A stretch of 53,408 nucleotides of DNA. Origin: Tannerella sp. oral taxon 808. GTDB taxonomy: Bacteria; Bacteroidota; Bacteroidia; Bacteroidales; Tannerellaceae. The stretch lies in assembly GCA_002890585.1 (NCBI GenBank), contig MIQB01000007.1, positions 1 through 53,408 on the forward strand. The letters run 5' to 3'. The notes beneath the pieces are model-generated. The model searched no databases, had not been told where the DNA came from, and saw only the letters and a list, made by a program, of their open reading frames with translations. This document shows, one piece after another, positions 34,713-43,269 of the stretch (position 1 is the first letter of the stretch; every line of letters starts with the position of its first letter). The position numbers were made by a program, and so were the translations under genes.

Positions 34713-37019
34713 TCACATGTGGAAGATGGCCGACACCGTGATGTTGCGTCCCGGTTCGGGGAGCCACTGGATGGTGTTCTCGGCCGCCTTGGCGTAACGC
34801 TTGTCGAAGAGGTTATCGACGTTCAGCTGCAGCGTCCAGAACTTGTTGTATCGGTAGCTGGCCATGGCGTTAGCCACGAAGGCCGGGTCGAAGCGCATCG
34901 CGTTGGCCAGATCGGCGTAGGATTCGCTGGCGTAGTCGAAGCCGAGACCGACGCGGAAGCGGTGGCGCTCCGAATTGTTGTTCAAGAAGAGCCAGCCGAA
35001 GGCCGTGTGGACGGGCGAGTAAGGCAGGTAGTTGCCTTTGAAAGCGGCCCGGGCAAACTCCGTGCTGGAGTATTCGCCCACCTTGGCCAGCGTCAGTGCG
35101 TAGCCCGCGCGCAGGTCGATGTAGGGCGAGGGCGTGAGGGTGGCGTCGATCTCGAAGCCGTCGGAGTGGACGGTGCCGACCTGCCCGATGACGCTCTTCC
35201 CGGCTGCGTTCGTGCCAAATTTCTGTACGATGTTGGTCTTCTCGATGTGGAAGCCGGCCAGCTCAAGGGCCAGCAAAGTGCCGAAGCGCGAGTGGATGCC
35301 GGCTTCGTACTGCATGCCGCGCTCGGGGTCGTAGACCTTGCCGGTGGAGTTCGGGGAGATGGTGCGGCCTTTGTTGTCTAAGTAGACGTAGTTGTTGTCA
35401 CCGACGGTGCGGATGGGGCGGAAGGAGTTGGAGACGGAGGCGTAGACGCGGCTGCCGGGCGTGAGCTCGTAGACGAGGCCCACCTTGAAGGTCGGGGCGT
35501 TGTCGGTCAGGATAGCGGGCTCGCCCTTCTCGGTGACGACGCGGTTGTCCGACTTGCTGGTCGTTATGTTGCGGCGGAACATGTTGTAGCGCAGGGCGAG
35601 CATGGCCGCGAGGCGGTCGGTGACGTTGATCTGATCGAAGGCAGCCAGGGAGTGGTAATACTCGATGAAGTCGATGATGCGCGTAAACTTCTCATTCAGG
35701 TAGCCCGGGTTATTGATGGGGTTACGGATGGACATGACGGTGCTGATGGCCGGGCCGGAGAACACCTGCCCCTGCCAGCGCTTGAGGCTCATGTAAGAGA
35801 AGTCGTAGCCGAAGGAGGCGAGGTGGCGCATGCCGAGGGCCTCGAACTCGCCCTGGACGGAGAGCTGGTTGCCGGCGAAGTAGTTGTCGTAGTCGAAGTG
35901 GAAGGGCTCGCGCAGGATGGAGTCGACGCTGATGTAAACCTTCTCGCTGCCGTTCATGTAATAATGCTTGTATCGGCCGGGTGTCTTCGACGTCAGGTGC
36001 GAGAACTCCTCAGACTGCAGGTAGGTGAGTGTGTTGTACGAGAAGCCCAGTACATCCCTCAGCAGCCAGTTCTCCGAGAGGTTGTGCTCCCAGATGTTGG
36101 TCGACGAGATGTGCTTGTCGTTCAGGTGGTCGTTGATGTACGTTAGGGTCGTTTTGGCCAGGTCGATGCCCTCGGGGATGTCGCCCTTGCTGTACACCTT
36201 GTTGCCGGCCAAGTCGAAGATGTCGTTCTGGAAGCGAGGGATACCCGGATCGGTGTGCACGCGGTTGTCGTAGGCGATGGCCGAGAAGGAGAACTTGTTG
36301 CGGTCGTTAGGCCGGAAGTCTAATGCGGCGTAGATGTTGTTCGAGCGGCGGGTGTTGTCCCTCCAACCATCGCTTTGGATGCCCGTGTAGTCCAGTCGGA
36401 AGTTGACGGTGGGCGAGAGGGCACCGGTGGCTCCCACTTGTGCGGTGTACGTGTTCCAGCTGCCGTAGGCGATGCGCGCGTCGACTGATGTGCGTGCCGC
36501 GGGTTGCTTGTAGAGCACGTTGATGATGCCGCCGATGGCCGAGTGGCCGATCAATGCGGACGACGGACCCTTGATCACTTCCACGCGGTCCACACCGACG
36601 AACGATGAGGTCGGCGCGCAGGAGTAGATCTCCGCGCGCTCGTCGCGGATGCCGTTTGAGAGGAGTACGAGGCCGTCCATGCCGCGTGCGCGGAACATGT
36701 GGAAGCCGCCGTAGTTGTTCATGACGCGGACGCCGGCCGTCGTCTTGTGGATCTGGAGGAGGTCGGTGATGTTCAGGTCGCGCAGCGCCTTAGCGTCTAC
36801 GATGGACATCGTCAGCGGTGTCTCGGACAGGGTGACGGGCAGCCGGAAGAGGCTCAGCCGCTTCATGCGGTGGCCGACGACGACCTGCTCTTCAAGATAG
36901 AGGGTGGTGTCGACCTCGGTCGGGTCGACTGTCTCGTTCGGTACGGCCTGCTGCGCCTGCAAAGCGCCGCCAGCCATCACCGAACCCAAAAGCAAACTCA
37001 GGATGAAGTTCCTTTTCAT
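34713..37019 (-). CDS. TonB-dependent siderophore-type receptor
   Basis: This protein has 768 residues and should sit in the outer membrane as a 22-strand barrel with an N-terminal plug. It has a signal peptide of 22 residues and a short linker containing a TonB-box-like EEQVVVGH (about 43-50). The plug spans about 60-165 with MSIVDAKALRDLNITDLLQIHKT and FRARGMDGLVLLSNGIRD. It ends in ITVSAIFHM with a C-terminal aromatic plus methionine. It lacks the N-terminal carboxypeptidase-like domain of SusC proteins, so an iron-chelate role fits. No Fur box or promoter was recognised. Confidence 0.9.
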   Translation of the reverse strand: MKRNFILSLLLGSVMAGGALQAQQAVPNETVDPTEVDTTLYLEEQVVVGHRMKRLSLFRLPVTLSETPLTMSIVDAKALRDLNITDLLQIHKTTAGVRVMNNYGGFHMFRARGMDGLVLLSNGIRDERAEIYSCAPTSSFVGVDRVEVIKGPSSALIGHSAIGGIINVLYKQPAARTSVDARIAYGSWNTYTAQVGATGALSPTVNFRLDYTGIQSDGWRDNTRRSNNIYAALDFRPNDRNKFSFSAIAYDNRVHTDPGIPRFQNDIFDLAGNKVYSKGDIPEGIDLAKTTLTYINDHLNDKHISSTNIWEHNLSENWLLRDVLGFSYNTLTYLQSEEFSHLTSKTPGRYKHYYMNGSEKVYISVDSILREPFHFDYDNYFAGNQLSVQGEFEALGMRHLASFGYDFSYMSLKRWQGQVFSGPAISTVMSIRNPINNPGYLNEKFTRIIDFIEYYHSLAAFDQINVTDRLAAMLALRYNMFRRNITTSKSDNRVVTEKGEPAILTDNAPTFKVGLVYELTPGSRVYASVSNSFRPIRTVGDNNYVYLDNKGRTISPNSTGKVYDPERGMQYEAGIHSRFGTLLALELAGFHIEKTNIVQKFGTNAAGKSVIGQVGTVHSDGFEIDATLTPSPYIDLRAGYALTLAKVGEYSSTEFARAAFKGNYLPYSPVHTAFGWLFLNNNSERHRFRVGLGFDYASESYADLANAMRFDPAFVANAMASYRYNKFWTLQLNVDNLFDKRYAKAAENTIQWLPEPGRNITVSAIFHM

Positions 37020-37110
37020 TTCGGTTGATTTTTAGTGTGTAGTGTAAAATGTTTATGGAGAAAAAATTCTTCTGATGTGTGTGGTGTGTGTAGTGAGGGT
37101 CTGCGAAGCC

Positions 37111-37758
37111 TCAACCGTCTGGGCTGATGATGCCGCATTTGATGGCATACTGTATCATCTCATACGTGTTGTTTATGCCCAGCTTATTGAAGATGTGTGT
37201 CTTGTGCGTTTCGACTGTGCGATGGCTGATTCCCATCATCTCCGCAATCTGCTTAGCCGACAGCCCCTCGTGCGAGAGGCGGATCACTTCAGCCTCACGG
37301 TCAGTGAAGCTCGGTTCGCTCCCCCGCTGTGTCCGCCGCTTGGCCATAACGATGTTGTACATCAATGTCGAGATGTCGCGTCCGAAGTAGCATTCGCCTT
37401 CCATGATCACCCTCACGGCTTTGCTCAGCTCCACCGAGTTGCAGCGCCGCTTGCTGATGAAGCCGTCTATGCCGATCTGTAGCAGGTCTTTGACGGTGTC
37501 TGTCGTATTCTCTGACGAAAGGATGAGGATCCGAATGCCCGGGTGTGTCTCCCGCAGCTTTCGGGCAATGTCGATGCCGGTCATGTCGGGCAGTATGATG
37601 TCGAGGAAGATGAGGTCGGGGCGCAGTTGCTTTAGCAGTTGGAAGAGTCGTTTGCCGCAGTCGGCCTCGCCAATGATGTGGACATCTGTTTGGCGCAGCG
37701 ATCCTCGTATGCCGAGGCGGAACAGCTCGTGGTCGTCAACGAGTATCACGTTTGTCAT
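37111..37758 (-). CDS. Orphan NarL/LuxR-type response regulator
   Basis: This protein has 215 residues. The receiver domain has DD at 8-9, phospho-acceptor D53 in FLDIILPDMTG, and K103 in ISK. The GerE helix-turn-helix (about 150-200) includes SFTDREAEVIRLSHEGLSAKQIAEMMGISHRTVETH. No histidine kinase gene is adjacent. The gap to the TonB receptor start is 91 bp and on the same strand, so the receptor may be a target or not be linked at all. Confidence 0.9.
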   Translation of the reverse strand: MTNVILVDDHELFRLGIRGSLRQTDVHIIGEADCGKRLFQLLKQLRPDLIFLDIILPDMTGIDIARKLRETHPGIRILILSSENTTDTVKDLLQIGIDGFISKRRCNSVELSKAVRVIMEGECYFGRDISTLMYNIVMAKRRTQRGSEPSFTDREAEVIRLSHEGLSAKQIAEMMGISHRTVETHKTHIFNKLGINNTYEMIQYAIKCGIISPDG

Positions 37759-37798
37759 ATCGTCGCTGGTTATTGTCGGGTGTGTAGTGTTACGGTGT

Positions 37799-37806
37799 CA
37801 AAAGTA
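37799..37806 (-). promoter_or_regulatory. -7 promoter element of the response regulator gene
   Basis: Minus strand TACTTTTG, a perfect match to TAnnTTTG, 41 bp upstream of the start codon at 37758. Confidence 0.5.
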
Positions 37807-37830
37807 TGGATTACGTATAGGCTGTTCGAT

Positions 37831-37868
37831 AAAAAGGATCGGGCACGGGACTCACGTCCAATGCCCGA
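37831..37868 (-). terminator. Intrinsic terminator of ahcY
   Basis: On the minus strand tcgggca pairs with tgcccga across a 16-base loop and is followed by tcctttttat. It is about 55 bp past the ahcY stop codon. Confidence 0.6.
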
Positions 37869-37924
37869 CCACAACAACTAACAATTAAACAATTAAACAA
37901 ATTAACAGTAGAGACAAAGACTCG

Positions 37925-39343
37925 TCAGTACCGGTAGATTTCTGATTTGAATGGCCCATCGACGGGGACGCCGATATAGTCGGCTTGTTTTTGTGTCAGC
38001 TTCGAGAGCTTCACGCCGATGCGGGCTAAGTGGAGGCGAGCCACCTCCTCGTCCAAGTGTTTGGGCAGGCAGTAGACGCCCGGCTTGTAGTCCTTCTGCC
38101 AGAGGTCGATCTGCGCCAGTGTCTGGTTGGTGAAGGAGTTACTCATCACGAACGACGCGTGCCCTGTGGCGCAGCCGAGGTTGACGAGGCGTCCTTCAGC
38201 CAGGAGGAAGATGGCGTGCCCGTCGGGGAAGGTGTACTTATCGACCTGTGGTTTGATGTTGAGGCGGACGATACCGGGGAAGTTCTGTAGCTGGTCTACT
38301 TGTATCTCGTTGTCGAAGTGGCCAATGTTGCAGACGATGGCTTGATCCTTCATTTGGCGCATGTGGTCGATGGTGATGACGTCGCAGTTGCCGGTGGTGG
38401 TGACGAAGATGTTACCCTCCTTCACGGCTTCTTCCATCGTGGTGACTTCAAAGCCTTCCATTGCGGCCTGCAGGGCGCAGATGGGGTCGATCTCGGTGAT
38501 GAGCACGCGGGCGCCGTAGGAGCGCATGGAGTGTGAGCAGCCTTTGCCTACATCGCCGTAGCCGGCTACGACGACCACCTTGCCGGCGATCATCACGTCT
38601 GTAGCTCGCTTGATGCCGTCAGCCAGCGACTCGCGGCAGCCGTAGAGGTTGTCGAACTTGGACTTCGTGACCGAGTCGTTTACGTTGATGGCGGGGACGA
38701 GCAGCTCGCCGCGCTCCATCATCTGGTAGAGGCGATGGACGCCGGTGGTGGTCTCTTCGGATACGCCCTTCATCTCCTTCAGCATGTTGTGCCAGCGTGT
38801 TGGTGTGGCTTCATGGACGCGCTTGAGTAGGTCGATGATCACTTGCTCTTCCCGGTTGCTCCCTTTGCGATCGAGCAGTGTGGGGTCGTTCTCGGCCGCA
38901 TAGCCGCGGTGTACGAGCAGGGAGGCGTCGCCGCCGTCGTCGACGATGAGGTGCGGGCCTTTGCCACCGGGGAAGCTCAGGGCTTCGTTCGTGCACCACC
39001 AGTATTCTTCTAATGTCTCACCCTTCCACGCAAAGACGGGTACGCCATCGGCAGCGATGGCTGCTGCGGCGTGGTCTTGCGTGGAGAAGATGTTGCAGCT
39101 GGCCCAGCGCACGTCGGCGCCGAGATCGAGGAGGGTCTCAATCAGTACGGCCGTCTGTATGGTCATGTGCAGCGATCCGGTGATGCGTGCGCCAGCCAGT
39201 GGCTTTTGGCCGGCATATTTCTCGCGCAGCGCCATCAGGCCTGGCATTTCGTGTTCGGCTATTTCAATCTCCTTGCGGCCAAAGTCGGCCAGGTTGATGT
39301 CAGCTACTTTGTAGGGTAATTTCTCGGTTGATTCTTTTACCAT
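37925..39343 (-). CDS. ahcY: Adenosylhomocysteinase
   Basis: This enzyme hydrolyses S-adenosylhomocysteine to adenosine and homocysteine and so keeps SAM-dependent methylation running (several methyltransferases are encoded in this window). The protein has 472 residues from the ATG at 39343. The NAD site is VVAGYGDVGKGCSHSM and the conserved C-terminus is KSEIYRY. It contains the roughly 40-residue insert seen in bacterial enzymes (about 150-190). The longer frame from 39442 would add 33 low-complexity residues and is rejected. A weak -7 element TACTTTCG is at 39384-39391. Confidence 0.97.
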   Translation of the reverse strand: MVKESTEKLPYKVADINLADFGRKEIEIAEHEMPGLMALREKYAGQKPLAGARITGSLHMTIQTAVLIETLLDLGADVRWASCNIFSTQDHAAAAIAADGVPVFAWKGETLEEYWWCTNEALSFPGGKGPHLIVDDGGDASLLVHRGYAAENDPTLLDRKGSNREEQVIIDLLKRVHEATPTRWHNMLKEMKGVSEETTTGVHRLYQMMERGELLVPAINVNDSVTKSKFDNLYGCRESLADGIKRATDVMIAGKVVVVAGYGDVGKGCSHSMRSYGARVLITEIDPICALQAAMEGFEVTTMEEAVKEGNIFVTTTGNCDVITIDHMRQMKDQAIVCNIGHFDNEIQVDQLQNFPGIVRLNIKPQVDKYTFPDGHAIFLLAEGRLVNLGCATGHASFVMSNSFTNQTLAQIDLWQKDYKPGVYCLPKHLDEEVARLHLARIGVKLSKLTQKQADYIGVPVDGPFKSEIYRY

Positions 39344-39440
39344 GATGATACGGTTTCTCTGTTTTGTTTGAATGAATTGGGCGCGAAAGTAGAATAAAAA
39401 CGATAGGGGGAACGGGCTGAGCGAGGCGCCACATAAGGGC

Positions 39441-39540
39441 ATAAAAAAAGGTCGGACTTCACAGCCAGACCTTTCTTCAAATCAACTAAAACAAACAACT
39501 ATTTATCTATAAGAGGCTGGGGTCTCAACTCCCAACCTCG
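39441..39540 (-). ncRNA. Candidate small RNA with two hairpins
   Basis: Read on the minus strand, a first stem GAGGtTGGG/CCCAgCCTC (39512-39538) is followed by an AT-rich stretch containing the complement of tcaactaaaacaaa. A second stem aaaggtc/gaccttt (39447-39474) then runs into TTTTTTT at about 39443. That ending is a terminator, yet it lies upstream of ahcY and not after any gene, so a short independent transcript of about 100 nt is one explanation. An ahcY leader attenuator is the other. No promoter was found. Confidence 0.3.
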
Positions 39541-39670
39541 CATATAAAACACCCCTCAAAGTGGAAGGTTCATGCGGCGGGCTGTTTTTTGCAGTCTTTT
39601 AAGGGATGGTGGGTGTTTGTTGAGGATAGTGGGTGGGGGTGGTAGGGTATAAAAAGGTGGGGAAAAGGGC

Positions 39671-39937
39671 GTCGGCACGCGGCGTGACGGTGAAAATTGC
39701 TTGGAAATGTCGGCACGTGGCGTGACGGGAAGAAAATTCTCGAAAAAACGTCGGCACGTGGCGTGACGAGAGGAAAATTCTCAAAAAAACGTCGGCACGC
39801 GGCGTGACGGGAGGAAAATTCTCGAAAAAGTGTCGGCACGTGGCGTGACGGCGCAAAAAATCTCATTTGCTCGTCGGCACGCGGCGTGACGAGAAGAAAA
39901 TTCTCGAAAAAGCGTCGGCACGTGGCGTGACGGGAGG
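39671..39937. repeat. Tandem array C: 41-bp repeat, 7 copies
   Basis: Copies of gtcggcacgtggcgtgac start at 39671, 39709, 39750, 39791, 39832, 39873 and 39914: one 38-bp gap, then 41 bp each time. The unit continues with gagaagaaaattctc, which has gagaa/ttctc arms. One base alternates between cacgt and cacgc. It lies between the divergent ahcY and thyA genes. Confidence 0.9.
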
Positions 39938-39997
39938 GGGAGGAGCCTTAGAAGCCGCTCCGCTGAAGTGCGCTTGATGCTTTGCCCCCTGCCCTTC

Positions 39998-40005
39998 TAT
40001 TTTTG
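39998..40005 (+). promoter_or_regulatory. -7 promoter element of thyA
   Basis: TATTTTTG matches TAnnTTTG, 36 bp upstream of the thyA start. A partial -33 (cttga) lies about 21 bp upstream. Confidence 0.5.
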
Positions 40006-40040
40006 CCCCCCGTTCATCCATAGACATTCAATACATCATC

Positions 40041-40835
40041 ATGAAGCAATATTTAGATCTGCTGAACGACGTGCTCCGCGAAGGATGCGTGAAGGAGGAT
40101 CGTACGGGGACGGGCACCGTCAGCGTCTTTGGCCGGCAGCTCAGGTTCGATCTGAGCCAAGGCTTTCCGCTGCTCACCACGAAGCAGCTGCACCTGAAAT
40201 CCATCATCTACGAACTGCTCTGGTTCCTCCGGGGCGATACGAACGTGCACTACCTACAGGAGCATGGCGTGCGCATCTGGAACGAGTGGGCCGATGCCAA
40301 CGGTGACCTTGGGCATATCTATGGCTACCAGTGGCGCTCTTGGCCTGACTATGCCGGCGGGACGATCGATCAGATCAGCGAGGTGGTGGACGAGATTAGG
40401 TGCCGGCCCGACTCGCGGCGGCTCATCGTCAGCGCGTGGAATGTGGCTGACTTGGGGCGCATGAACTTGCCGCCTTGCCATTTGCTCTTCCAGTTTTATG
40501 TGGCTGACGGGCGCCTCAGCTTGCAGCTCTACCAGCGTAGCGCCGACCTCTTCTTGGGGCTGCCGTTCAACATCGCATCCTACGCGCTGCTGCTCATGAT
40601 GACGGCGCAGGTTGTGGGGCTTCGGGTGGGTGATTTTGTCCACACCCTGGGTGATGCGCATATCTATCGGGATCATTTGGAGCAGGTGCGCCTGCAACTC
40701 TCGCGCACGCCGCGCCCCCTGCCGCACATGGAGCTGAATGCCACGCGAAGGAGCCTCTTCGACTTCCAATACGATGACTTTCACTTGACCGATTACCACC
40801 CCCATCCGCACATAGCGGGGCGTGTCTCGGTTTGA
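40041..40835 (+). CDS. thyA: Thymidylate synthase
   Basis: This protein makes dTMP from dUMP with methylene-tetrahydrofolate. It has 264 residues, the usual ThyA length. KEDRTGTGT (about 18-26) binds phosphate, LPPCHLLFQF (about 144-153) has the catalytic cysteine, RSADLFLGLPFNIASYALLL and DAHIYRDH complete the site. It precedes folA by 71 bp, and the pair makes a dihydrofolate cycle. Confidence 0.97.
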   Translation: MKQYLDLLNDVLREGCVKEDRTGTGTVSVFGRQLRFDLSQGFPLLTTKQLHLKSIIYELLWFLRGDTNVHYLQEHGVRIWNEWADANGDLGHIYGYQWRSWPDYAGGTIDQISEVVDEIRCRPDSRRLIVSAWNVADLGRMNLPPCHLLFQFYVADGRLSLQLYQRSADLFLGLPFNIASYALLLMMTAQVVGLRVGDFVHTLGDAHIYRDHLEQVRLQLSRTPRPLPHMELNATRRSLFDFQYDDFHLTDYHPHPHIAGRVSV

Positions 40836-40906
40836 TTCCTTTTTATCCTCCACGGGCGGAGTGTTGAGGCCGCCCATACACACACATTATTATTTACTCA
40901 TAGACT

Positions 40907-41395
40907 ATGTTATCTCTTATTGCTGCCCTCGACGAACGCGATGCCATCGGCCGGGGAAATCAATTGCCGTGGCATCTGCCGGCTGACATGAAGCATTTCC
41001 GACGCTTGACGCTTGGCCACACCGTCCTTATGGGGCGACGCACGTTTGACTCGCTGCCGAAGGGGGCACTGCCCGATCGTCGCAACATCGTACTCTCTAC
41101 GCGCGCAGATGTTTGTTGCGCGGGTTGCCTTGTGGTGCATTCCGTGGGGGAGGCGATCGAGGCTTGCAGGGGGGATGCGGCGGCCTTTGTCATCGGTGGG
41201 CGGGAGGTCTACCGACAGCTGCTTCCGGTGGCTGACCGGATCTACCTCACGCGTGTGCATCACACCTTCCCTGAGGCGGATGTCTTTTTCCCCTCCGTCG
41301 ATTGGGGGGCGTGGAGGGAGATAGAACGGACGGAGCTTGTGGCGGACGAGAAGAATGCTTACGCGCTCTCGTTTGTAACCTATGAGAGGGGGTAG
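40907..41395 (+). CDS. folA: Dihydrofolate reductase
   Basis: This protein has 162 residues, with IAALDERDAIGRGNQLPWHLPADMKHFRRLT (about 4-34, the substrate-binding region), MGRRTFDSLP and FVIGGREVYRQLLP (NADPH loop). It regenerates tetrahydrofolate after ThyA. Its stop codon lies within an 11-bp repeat that runs to the convergent gene. Confidence 0.96.
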   Translation: MLSLIAALDERDAIGRGNQLPWHLPADMKHFRRLTLGHTVLMGRRTFDSLPKGALPDRRNIVLSTRADVCCAGCLVVHSVGEAIEACRGDAAAFVIGGREVYRQLLPVADRIYLTRVHHTFPEADVFFPSVDWGAWREIERTELVADEKNAYALSFVTYERG

Positions 41396-41434
41396 TTAAA
41401 GGGTAGTTAGAGGGTAGTCAAAGGGTAGTTATTC
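41391..41434. repeat. Four copies of an 11-bp unit across two gene ends
   Basis: gggtagttaaa-type units begin at 41391, 41402, 41413 and 41424. They carry the folA stop codon at one end and the stop of the convergent gene at the other. Confidence 0.85.
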
Positions 41435-42712
41435 CACCACCACCTTTTTGAGCAGACTGAAGCCGATGCGGCAGGAGAGGCAGCGGCGCTTGTCGCAGTA
41501 TTCGCGGCGGAGCTGGATGAGGGCTTGGGTGTCGGCGGCATTGTGGGTGGTGAGGCCGGCGGTAGTGAAGGTGTGGACGATGGCGTTGCGTTCGGGCGGC
41601 AGGTCGTCGAGGAGCTGTAGGGCGCGTTCGCAGAGCTCGGGGAGGTGGCGGCGTTTGCCATAGGTGAAGAGTATGGGCACGACGGTGTTGATCAGGAGTC
41701 CGCGGGCGGAGGCGAGGCCGAGGGTGGTCTTGTGGATGGGCGCGGGGCCGCCGAAGTGGTAGTGGGTGGCCCAGTAGTCGGAGGGAGTGGCGCGGAAGTG
41801 GTGCAGGAGGCGGTCGGCGGTGGCGTTGGGCGCTAAGATTTCGGAGAAGAGTGTGTCGTGGTGTGCCCAGATGGCGGCCAGTTGTGCCAGTCGCAGGTGG
41901 GGGAAGTTGATGGGGCGTGTGCGGAACTGCTTGAAGAGGTGCCCCCCGATGGGTGGTGGCAGGTTGTATTTCCGGCGAAGGAAGGCGTGTTCGCGTTGCA
42001 AGTTGCGGTGGTAATTGTCGATCGGATCGCCGTCGAGCATGCCGGCTTGGCCGAAGAGGAGTGCCTCGATCTGGAGGAGGCTGTGGCTCTGACGGCGTAT
42101 GCATTTGGAGGGCAGGTGGGTGGCGAGCCACTCGAAGGCGTCGCTGTTGGTGCCGAAGCCAAAGTTGCGGGTGAGGGTGATGTAAAACGTCTCGTTCCAA
42201 TCGTCGTGTGTGCGAGCGAGGCGGTGTATGATGTCGTCCGTTTTGCGTTCGAGGCGTTCGTAGGTCAGGGCTGCCATCCAGGCGGTGAGTCGGAGGGGCT
42301 CGATGTCGCCGAGGCGCGAGAGGCAGGGCGTGGGCTGGTCGCGGGCTAAGAGCCAGTCGATGCTGCGCATGACGCGCTCGGGGATGCGGAGGACGATCTG
42401 CGGGATGGGGCTGCCGTTGGATCGGTGGATGATGTCGTCGCTGATGCTGACGACGTGCAGGATGACGGAGTCGTAAGCCGGGTCGCGGTCGTGCCCATGG
42501 CGTCGCCAGTCAGAGGCGCGCGTATGGATTTCCACGTCGCCCGCCCAGATGGTGCCATCGATGCGCAGTCGGGCGTTGAAGAAGTCGGGGCCCGCGTCTC
42601 GGTTGTGGATGCCTGGGCTGATCACTTCGAGGCGTTGACCGTCGGTGGTGAGCCATTCTGCCTCGCGATAGAGCTTGTGTTTCCACACGTATTGAAGGAT
42701 TTGTTCGTCCAT
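41429..42712 (-). CDS. DUF2851 family protein
   Basis: This is a Bacteroidetes protein of unknown function, 427 residues from ATG 42712. MDEQILQYVWKHKLY begins the family, NRDAGPDFFNARLRIDG (about 34-50) and GDVEIHTRASDW (about 54-65) are its signature, with an Asp/Glu pattern like a nuclease. The C-terminal region has a cysteine pair, YCDKRRCLSC (about 405-415). The frame is open upstream to 43198 through a 14-codon tandem repeat, but homologues begin at this ATG. The -7 element at 42746-42753 (TACTTTTA, 7 of 8) supports it. Confidence 0.88.
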   Translation of the reverse strand: MDEQILQYVWKHKLYREAEWLTTDGQRLEVISPGIHNRDAGPDFFNARLRIDGTIWAGDVEIHTRASDWRRHGHDRDPAYDSVILHVVSISDDIIHRSNGSPIPQIVLRIPERVMRSIDWLLARDQPTPCLSRLGDIEPLRLTAWMAALTYERLERKTDDIIHRLARTHDDWNETFYITLTRNFGFGTNSDAFEWLATHLPSKCIRRQSHSLLQIEALLFGQAGMLDGDPIDNYHRNLQREHAFLRRKYNLPPPIGGHLFKQFRTRPINFPHLRLAQLAAIWAHHDTLFSEILAPNATADRLLHHFRATPSDYWATHYHFGGPAPIHKTTLGLASARGLLINTVVPILFTYGKRRHLPELCERALQLLDDLPPERNAIVHTFTTAGLTTHNAADTQALIQLRREYCDKRRCLSCRIGFSLLKKVVVE

Positions 42713-43269
42713 ATTGCCATTGGTTGTTTTTCGTTTTGGGTCGCGTAAAAGTAACGTAAGGCGGAGGCACCTTAGACTCGTTACCCTATTCGGAATCGTT
42801 CGGCGCTGTAACGACATAGTATGGGTTTCTGCTTCCGATGGGTGAAAGCTCTCGATCCGTTTCTGATTACCTGCTTCCGACGGGTGGAAGCTCTCGATCA
42901 GTTTCGGATTAATAACTCCGATGTGATTGTAGTTATTAATCCGTTTCTGATTAATAATTCCGATGTGTCTGTAGTTATTAATCTGTTTCTGATTAATAAC
43001 TCCGATGTGTCTGTAGTTAATAATCTGTTTCTGATTAATAACTCCGATGTGATTGTGGTTATTAATCTGTTTCTGATTAATAACTCCGATGTAATCGTAG
43101 TTAATAATCCGTTTGTGATTAATAACTCGGGTGTTGTTGTAGTTATTAATCAGAAACGGATTGAGGGGCGGCATGGTCTCGTAGCGCCCCCAAAGCAATG
43201 TGCACGTGACTTGTTGTGGGACGAAGGATTTATTGCCCTTTCAGGGCGCGCCGGGTCATCCCCTCCCTC
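42713..43269. other. Intergenic region with tandem array E
   Basis: The array fills most of the gap between the DUF2851 gene and the signal peptidase paralogue. The rest is unremarkable. Confidence 0.6.
42826..43160. repeat. Tandem array E: 42-bp repeat, about 8 copies
   Basis: gattaataactcc begins units at 42907, 42949, 42991, 43033, 43075 and 43117, an exact 42-bp period. Two diverged copies precede it (gctctcgatc type, about 42826-42906). The unit tail includes gtagttattaatctgtttct. Because 42 is divisible by 3, both strands stay open in frame through the array, giving 14-residue repeats such as IGVINQKQINN. Confidence 0.9.

Larger units (their letters stand above)
39344..40040. other. 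Divergent intergenic region with hairpins and tandem array C
   Basis: Between ahcY (-) and thyA (+). It holds two hairpins (39441-39476 and 39512-39538) which may mark a small RNA, the tandem array at 39671-39937 and the thyA promoter at 39998. No gene is supported. Confidence 0.6.

Noticed and set aside
37925..39442. AhcY start at 39442
   Set aside because: The extra 33 residues are unlike any AhcY and run through a hairpin region. ATG 39343 gives the standard length.
39344..39540. SAM or SAH riboswitch upstream of ahcY
   Set aside because: I could not find the conserved SAH or SAM aptamer cores. The hairpins do not match them.
41429..43198. One 589-residue gene including the 14-residue repeats
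   Set aside because: DUF2851 homologues begin at MDEQILQYVWK (42712). The N-terminal extension is tandem repeat plus unconserved sequence, and a near-consensus promoter lies at 42746.
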